Below, piece after piece: positions 57,806-64,000 of a stretch of 64,000 bases of DNA. How positions within the stretch are numbered: position 1 is the stretch's first letter; every line of letters starts with the position of its first letter. Both the position numbers and the translations under genes were made by a program. The notes under the pieces are model-generated. The model made no database searches, was not told where the DNA came from, and was given only the letters and a program-made list of their open reading frames with translations. The stretch comes from Isoetes taiwanensis (taxonomy: Eukaryota; Streptophyta; Lycopodiopsida; Isoetales; Isoetaceae): NCBI GenBank assembly GCA_021234155.1, contig JAJEKV010000003.1:32719166-32783165 (forward strand), in the 5' to 3' direction.

Positions 57806-60655
57806 AATCAGCCAGCCTTGGTAAAGGATCGCTACAAAATAAGACAAGCCTTTGTTGGTGCACTTGGGAAGTCACTTATTGTAGCAGATTATGGGCAGGT
57901 TTGGCTGGCTATATGAAAACTTCAAATTTACTCACTTACTAGTCTATTCGTTAACCTATAAATATATTTGGTTTTGATGAAGTAGACTTCAATTTTAACT
58001 GTGATTTCTTGCATTAAGGTCTGACAGTTGGAGCTTCGAATATTGGCCCATTTAACAAATTGCAAAAGTATGCTTGAGGCATTTGAAGCTGGTGGCACTT
58101 TTCATTCTAGGACATCAATGAATATGTATCCCCATGTAGAGAAGGCCGTGAAAGATGGTACCGTGCTTCTGGAATGGATGCTAAACCAGGAGAAAGTACA
58201 CCACCAGCACCTTTTTTAAAGGTTGGTGATGCTTCCAAGTGATAGCAGTTTTATGAATTGCAGAATCCTCATCTCTTTTTGGCCTTGCTAGTAGATTTTT
58301 TGCGTTATTTTGTTGATTTGGTTAACCTAGCCAAAATGCTCAACTTTTCAATTGCCTATGGAAAAATGGCTATGGGTCTTGCAAACGATTGGAAGGTATG
58401 TGGTGAAAATGAAAATGACTTTGGAGGATAGAGAGAGATGATGTTATTTATAGATATCTGAGGCTACAGTTGATACGCTCAACACATAAATTATATTTAC
58501 AATCTTATTACTTCCTAGCATACTCCCAAATAAAGCAAGAAAAGCTTCCTCATTCTTTCTTTTAGTTGAATTTTCTCTCTTCTTTAAAATGGTTGGTTGT
58601 GTCTTTGTGGTGCACCCCCGGGGGATTCACCTCTATTATAGGTATATATGCCATGTGCGTTCCTTAGGTTGCCAAAAAACCCATTGTATACGACAGTTCC
58701 ATATGAAAAACCCTTTGTATACGACTACATTATTTGTAAAAGAATACAACCCATATCATATAATTACTTGCCCAAAACACTTTTACTTGACAACCCCTTC
58801 TATACATATACGGTATCTCTATTATTTTATATATAAACTATATATTATCATAGTCATATCATATTATCACAGAATCCCCAACAGTAGAAGCTCACCAAAA
58901 ATGACGGACCCTTATAGTATGAATATGAATCGAACACTGGCGCCACCACAATCCCTCTGGTATCCGTACGTCATTCAAACTATAAAAACCTTATATTTTT
59001 CTTACGTATACGGTACCAGAGAGGCAATAAAAAAGCCCATTTGGTGCACTCACATGTTTCATACCCCATAATCTAGGTGAACTCCCCGGGGGTGCACCTC
59101 GTTTTGGTAGGATCCATGTTTTTAATGTAGTTTTATTTTCGCGCTAGACTAAGCCAGATACATTTGTGCCGACCTTTGGAGCCATCTATTTGTATCTGCA
59201 AACTAATGCATGCCCAGTTGAGGATAATCCATACTTCTCAAGTATACAATATAACAGATTGGACTAGTGTTAAAAGCATTTTAATGTTGAAGTTATTGAT
59301 CACTGCTTTCTCTACATAAATTCAAGCTAGTAGCATGCAGAGCAGTTGCATACCTGTTGCACTGTTCTTGAGCCCTTTTGGAGCTGGTATCCTGCCAGTT
59401 GATTAGCTAAGTAAAATTTCTGAGACACATAGTTGGGAAACCATAACTATGGTGTCATGGGATGTGCTAGTGCTCTATCTCATATGTCATTACGGGTTGG
59501 TCAGTTGCTATTGTTTACGTTTTTGAAAGACTGTAAGTTACTTTTCTTATGAAACTCTCTAGTAGCGGGTCGCATGTTTATAGAACCTTTGGGTAGATGG
59601 TTTCTTGTTGATTTCTGGTGTTCGAAGAGATTCGATATATAGAATTGATGCAGCATAGTGGTCTACACTAACATTGCCGCTGACGAGTAGGTAGATAAAA
59701 CATAAAATGCTGCTCAAAGATGGAAGGAGGGCGCAGGAGAGCATGCCTTTTTGTTGTTTGGCATGTCTAAGTAGGATGGTTAATTGTTGTCATTTTGTCA
59801 CAAAGTTAGCAAGGAAGAGGCACGGAAAACAAAACATGTACACACTTCTTGGCCGCAGTCGTCAACTTCCGGAGATTGCATCCCAAAGTGGAGCCCAACG
59901 AGGCCATGCAGAACGAGCTGCAATCGGTACTCATGTACAGGTTTGATATCTATACAATAGCCTGCTCATGTTGGCTTTATCAACATATAATGAAGTGCTT
60001 TACCACAAAGACTAGACATTAACAGCCATCTCAACTGTTTAGGATGCCATTTAGTGCCAGAAATATGCTACTTGGACATGTTAAGAATTAAAAGTGACAA
60101 CTAATGACAAGTTATGATGGACTTTATGATGCATCTCATGATATTGAAAAGATTAGTTAAAGGCGTTCTAAAATCTCCTTCTAACCTGGCATTTGTGGAG
60201 AGGCATAGATGCATGCAAAAAATTGGAATTATCGCATCAGTTTTATAAATAAGGGCAGAAAAGCTATTCAGAACAATGTTGCCAGTTTAGAATGTCGTTT
60301 ATATGTCTTGATTCTAATTACAACTGTAATATAGGGAATATGTGTGCAATGCTGGAAATAAACAAGAATCCAGACCTTCAAAAACTTGGGTGGAAATTGA
60401 TCTTGCAGGTTTGCACCACGTAATTAGAGAGTAGGACACCTGTTTTATATGATAATTCTCGTAATTACTGGCGTTTCTCATTCAAGTCCATGATGAGGTC
60501 ATTCTAGAAGGGCCCACAGAGTCAGCACAAAAGGCAATGCATTTGGTGGTTGATGCTATGTCCCATCCCTTCAATGGAAAAAAATTTCTCAAGGTGAAGT
60601 TAGATGTGGCCGCAAAATATGCTGAAAGCTAGTATGCAGCAAAGTAATACTTTAA
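57806..60655 (+). pseudogene. Plant organellar DNA polymerase (POLIA/POLIB type), C-terminal half, pseudogene
   Basis: Exons with splice signals: 57806-57898 (NQPALVKDRYKIRQAFVGAL...IVADYGQ, motif A), 58028-58221 (LELRILAHLTNCKSMLEAFE; FHSRTSMNMYPHVEKAVKDG), 58331-58395 (AKMLNFSIAYGKMAMGLAND, the O-helix), about 59812-59940 (KQNMYTLLGRSRQLPEIASQ; AQRGHAERAAIGTHVQ), 60335-60408 (MLEINKNPDLQKLGWKLILQ) and 60488-60646 (HDEVILEGPTESAQKAMHLV, motif C; DAMSHPFNGKKFLKVKLDVA). This is family-A polymerase of mitochondria and plastids. Lesions: a frame slip after VLLEW in exon 2, TAG near 60633 where the family has Trp before YAAK, a short loss at the start of exon 5, and the exon between O-helix and YTLLGR not clearly kept. 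The exonuclease and N-terminal half are absent. Confidence 0.85.
58609..59098. mobile_element. MITE in a polymerase intron, about 490 bp, G+C-rich TIRs
   Basis: The left end GGTGCACCCCCGGGGGATTC with ACCT and the right end AGGTGAACTCCCCGGGGGTG with CACC are inverted copies with one or two differences. The interior is very AT-rich and non-coding. No clear target-site duplication. It lies between the O-helix exon and the next exon of the polymerase pseudogene. Confidence 0.75.
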
Positions 60656-60659
60656 TTTC

Positions 60660-62774
60660 ATTAGAAATGCCATATAAGCATTGAGAAGCTATACAGCAGG
60701 GTTGTTCAATGGCTCTGCCTCATTCTTCATTTTTTGGGATCTATCATTGTATATTATTGTGTAAAATAGGTATTTGAATCACCGATCGAAATATATTACT
60801 GTGTTCTTTAATGCTCTTGGTGCAATATAACGATGGCGTTGATCCTCTAATGTAGAAGCTGTTATATTTTAAAATGGAACCAGCAAAAAAAGATGTCGGC
60901 AGTAACTTTCTTTGTGACTCTAAACCTGGTGATAAAATTCAAATTACAGGTATACAGGTCTTACACAGTGAAAGCTAAATGTTGTATTATATGTGGTATG
61001 TATTCTATGTGTTTTACTGTCGCCAAAACCCTTGAACGTTACAACGCTATATCTACCACACCTAAAACATGGTGTTCAAATCCCAACGATGAAAAAGGGT
61101 GCTGTAGTACTTGGTTCCCATTTGATGGTCAAATTTACTGAAAAAAATGCTGCCCTCCATTTATGTTACCTCCGGAGAAAAAATCACCTCACCTCTTTTT
61201 TAAAGCTTATATGCCCGAAATCCCTCGTTTTTTTTTTTTTTTTTTTTTTTAACCTTATCGGAAATTTTGAAGGATGGCCCAATTTTTCGGGGTTGAAACC
61301 CCCTTATTTTTGAACCAAAAGGACTTTTGAACCAAAGACTAAAAGGGTGGCCAAGAGATTTATGGCTTCTATTTTTACAATTTTAGCTTACCATGTCATT
61401 GGATTTATGGACTCCCATTTTTGTTATCAAAGTCTTTGAGAAACTATCTCAGGTTCTTCATATAATGTTCATGAAACTTCTTTTATAATTTGGCTTTGAA
61501 CAAACTAGAGAAATATCATCATTTGCATCTCCGAAGAAAGCAGTTTGAGATAATGTCTCATGTACTTGATTAAGTATAGGGTATATTGCAAGATGGCCAT
61601 GATCAACTTTTCAAACATATGCAACAAAATTATATGCTTCCTGAATGTATGCTAGAAGCTACATAGCTTAACCACTGCATATCCTGAGACTCGACTTCTT
61701 TATAACGTATACACACTAAAGAATGTCTTTGCATATACTATTATATTGGATTCGGCGATTTAGATAATATATACATGAATGTTGGCTCAGAGCACACAGT
61801 GAATTAAGAAAAATAAGCTTTATAGAATAGACCTCTTAATATGTTTTTCCAAAATGGCATACCCTTCAAAGTCAGGCATACATACGAGTTCTTTCAGTTA
61901 AAGACAATAAGAGTAATGTAGATATAAGGGTTGTTGTCATATCGACAATAACATAACATTAATTCATTATAGTACTCGTGCATAACAGTAACAGTATGAA
62001 CTCAGGAAGTTCATAATAGTAATTCATTGAAAACAAGTGTCACACAAACTAGTTTTAGTGGCGCCGATTAGCATGTGATATATTTAGTAGGGGAAAAAGC
62101 TACATTGAGATAGTGCAGTCAAAACAGCTCATGGAGCTCAAGAACAAAAAAAAAAGGGGGTTTAAAACAAAAAAAAGTTGGCCGAATGCCAGCAGCCGAG
62201 TGTAAATGAGGCTTCAGTCCTCCTTTTTGAGGAGGACAAATCCATTCTAATCGATCTACAATTGGTAATGGACCTGTTGGCCACTTCATCCAGTCTATAA
62301 GGCACTGCAACTCGCATGAGATCGTGGAGGAGATTGCCTCGTCCACCTTCTGCTACGTGACTATGATTGTGGAAGGTGATGTGGGAGGCAGAAAGCAGCA
62401 CAATTGAGTTGGTATCAGACGAATTGGTCTGCGTTCTCAAATGCAGGGGATATAGAAGAGGGTGGAGGTTCGCAGCGCCATTGAAAACTTAGGAGAGAGG
62501 CTTGGCCCCGGGGAGATCGCTCCATCTTCTTCTTGCTGCATGCAGAAAGCTTGTTAGAACTTAAGCAAGCACAAATTCATTTTATATGGACTTGTTGTAA
62601 GTCCATATATATCTCAAATGCGAGCTAATGTCTAGATTAGAAGGTGATTAGTATAACGTAATGGGATATAATAGCATTAAGATGTGAGACTTCTATTCAA
62701 ATTACATGATTGGATAACGTTCACACACGTGTGTAGCATAGAACATTGCAACAAAAGTATACATTAGTGCAGTT
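60660..62774. other. No gene called
   Basis: AT-rich sequence with a T23 run at 61228-61250. Minus-strand frames at 62119-62440 (HDLMRVAVPYRLDEVANRSI) might be a gene fragment, but no family is recognised and lesions cannot be judged. Confidence 0.35.
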
Positions 62775-62800
62775 TGAAATTGGGTGGGCGCCCAATTTCA
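62775..62800. repeat. Solitary class P2 palindrome outside the cluster
   Basis: Arms TGAAATTGGG and CCCAATTTCA about a TGGGCG core: the same motif as at 19.4-27.3 kb, 35 kb away, with no cluster gene recognised nearby. Confidence 0.6.
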
Positions 62801-63039
62801 AGGAACTTCTTTCACTAAATAGTTGAATGGATTCCAAATAACTATTAACATTTAGAAAATAGGGCATAATAAGATGAACTTCACCAACTTTAAGACAATA
62901 AAACTTTACATAATCATCAAGACATCATATAGTTTCCAAAGTTCCCGTATAGCAATTGGAAGTAAAGCTAATATTCAACGTTAAAGCTTCAAATATTATG
63001 CCACACCTAACTACAATTTCGCATTAAGTGGAACACTTA

Positions 63040-63280
63040 TGGCAGCATATGCCTAGGATATGCTGGTGACTGCTCGAAACTGGCTGCTGCCGATAAACTG
63101 GCGGTCAACCTGTTGCCGGTCAGTAAGGATGAAATTCTTGCTGAAAACAAGAATCAAGTATTGTATTGTTTTGAAGTAACAATTTGATTGATTGTGAAAA
63201 CGTGACTTTGAAGTATGATTTAAGCCACTTCACCCTCGGGACACGAAGGGCAACCCTCCGTGCGCAGCACCTTGTTATTT
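63040..63280 (+). repeat. Repeats R1 (partial) and R2 in tandem
   Basis: 63040-63130 matches the right half of R1 (CATATGCCTAGGATATGCTG, GGTGACTGCTCGAAACTGGC, CTGTTGCCGGTC). 63191-63280 matches R2 (ATGATTTAAGCCACTTCACC, CAACCCTCCGTGCGCAGCAC). Their closeness here suggests that R1 and R2 may be parts of one longer family. Confidence 0.55.
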
Positions 63281-63522
63281 TATTAATTTTTTTTACATAT
63301 TGCCTTTTATAATTTATTGATATTAACATTTATAATTTTGCCACCCGTGACAAATTACGTTGGAAAAAATAAAAAAAAAATTGTTGGGATAGGTGGGTTA
63401 GCTCTCGCAAATTTGTCCCAATTGTCCCAAATTAGTTCCAAATTGGCACATAAATGTGGAAATTGAAACCGATGTATATACAAAATAAGGCAATATACAA
63501 AATACAAGTATGTAAAGTTTAT

Positions 63523-64000
63523 CAGCAGGCACAACTGCCATTGTCGCTGTCTGTCTTCATGGCATCGAGACACGTCTTTCCCATCTGAGACTTTGATGCC
63601 AAAGTCCTTCTCCTTCTCCTCCAAGTTCTTGGCCCCGCCTTCTTGGAGCTTTCTTACAACCTTTGTAAAAAATAAATTACAAAAGAAACTATGGTAATCA
63701 GTAGCCTCTCAGTTGACTTCAAGTTAGATACTAACCTCCTTATTGGCTTCATGAAGAGGCCATATGTTCTGTCTCGCAACATATAAGTCAAACTCGGCCA
63801 TTGACATGTTTCCTCTTACATCGCACTGGTCCTTGGTCTTGAGTGGACGCAAATCCATATTGCGTACTGAAAATAAGTTAGTATGCGAAACAGAAAAGCA
63901 ACATATAAATATAAACCATTAAAAAGACCAAAAGACTTACAAAAATGGCCTCGAATTCTCTGATTGGATGTGGCTACCAAACCTATGATTCATTGGCTTT
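63523..64000 (-). CDS. Partial multi-exon gene of unknown function, leaves the window
   Basis: Three minus-strand exons with matching phases and splice signals: from the window edge to about 63943 (PMNHRFGSHIQSENSRPF, donor GTAAGT), 63736-63866 (RNMDLRPLKTKDQCDVRGNM, FDLYVARQNIWPLHEANKE, donor GTTAGT) and from 63660 down (VVRKLQEGGAKNLEEKEKDF; GIKVSDGKDVSRC). The last two join in phase 0 as a charged helical segment. No family is recognised and the 3' end is not certain; the frame runs on to about 63355 without similarity to anything. Confidence 0.5.

Noticed and set aside
58589-59071. Plus-strand frame of 160 codons rich in Tyr/Ile/His
   Set aside because: It lies almost wholly within the MITE at 58609-59098 and reflects its AT-rich interior.
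57310-60655. A single functional Sec14-polymerase fusion gene
   Set aside because: The Sec14 part contains an in-frame TGA, and the polymerase part has a frame slip and a stop, so no chimeric protein can be supported.
61228-61250. T23 run as the poly(A) tail of a minus-strand retroposon
   Set aside because: No retroposon body or target duplication could be seen next to it.

Overview
The window is nuclear DNA of a land plant with a large, repeat-rich genome. The plant signs are an intact JINGUBANG-type WD40 gene, decayed copies of a papain-granulin protease (RD21 type), a Sec14 protein and a plant organellar DNA polymerase, together with Ty1/copia, LINE, MULE-like and MITE sequences. Low gene density and heavy decay suit a fern, another seed-free plant or a gymnosperm; I cannot decide between them from the sequence alone. 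The only host gene that looks whole is the WD40 gene (minus strand, 1357-2760).

Layout. 1-11 kb: retroposon ends, the WD40 gene, a 552-bp MITE (5150-5701), a copia fragment (6.6-7.5 kb), minisatellites (7.6-8.35 kb) and a decayed LINE reverse transcriptase (9.54-10.98 kb). 11.2-34.3 kb: a compact cluster of at least ten small genes on alternating strands, unlike the flanks. 34.5-47 kb: dispersed repeats, a papain-granulin pseudogene (35.17-36.98 kb) and long stretches in which I see nothing. 46.2-51 kb: a decayed MULE-like/SWIM gene that has been hit by a young gag-only LTR element (47835-50788). 51.6-54.9 kb: an unrecognised host gene split by a 2.65-kb terminal-inverted-repeat element. 57.3-60.65 kb: a Sec14 N-terminal fragment directly followed by organellar DNA polymerase exons, with a MITE in one intron. 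63.5-64 kb: exons of an unrecognised minus-strand gene that leaves the window.

The 11.2-34.3 kb cluster is the exciting part. Its products include a DUF7869-like (RNase H-like, possibly transposase) protein with a DUF8039-like segment, a BAH-like chromatin-reader domain, a possible DNA methyltransferase-like protein, an acidic Glu/Lys-repeat protein, two small paralogues on opposite strands, and several unknown proteins. In 14-20.4 kb and at 32.5-32.7 kb, perfect or near-perfect palindromes lie in the gaps at gene 3' ends and are absent from a divergent (5'-5') gap. There are two classes of palindrome, with related outer arms. The second class is also amplified into arrays (22.6-22.97, 24.7-25.48, 26.65-27.29 kb), two of which flank the centre between the two divergent gene blocks. 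The two paralogues share a promoter module (CAATAAT boxes and TATAAGTA), and TATAAGTA recurs before the BAH-like gene. I read the cluster as a decayed copy of a large, self-regulated, multi-gene mobile element that I cannot place in a named class. Its outer ends were not found.
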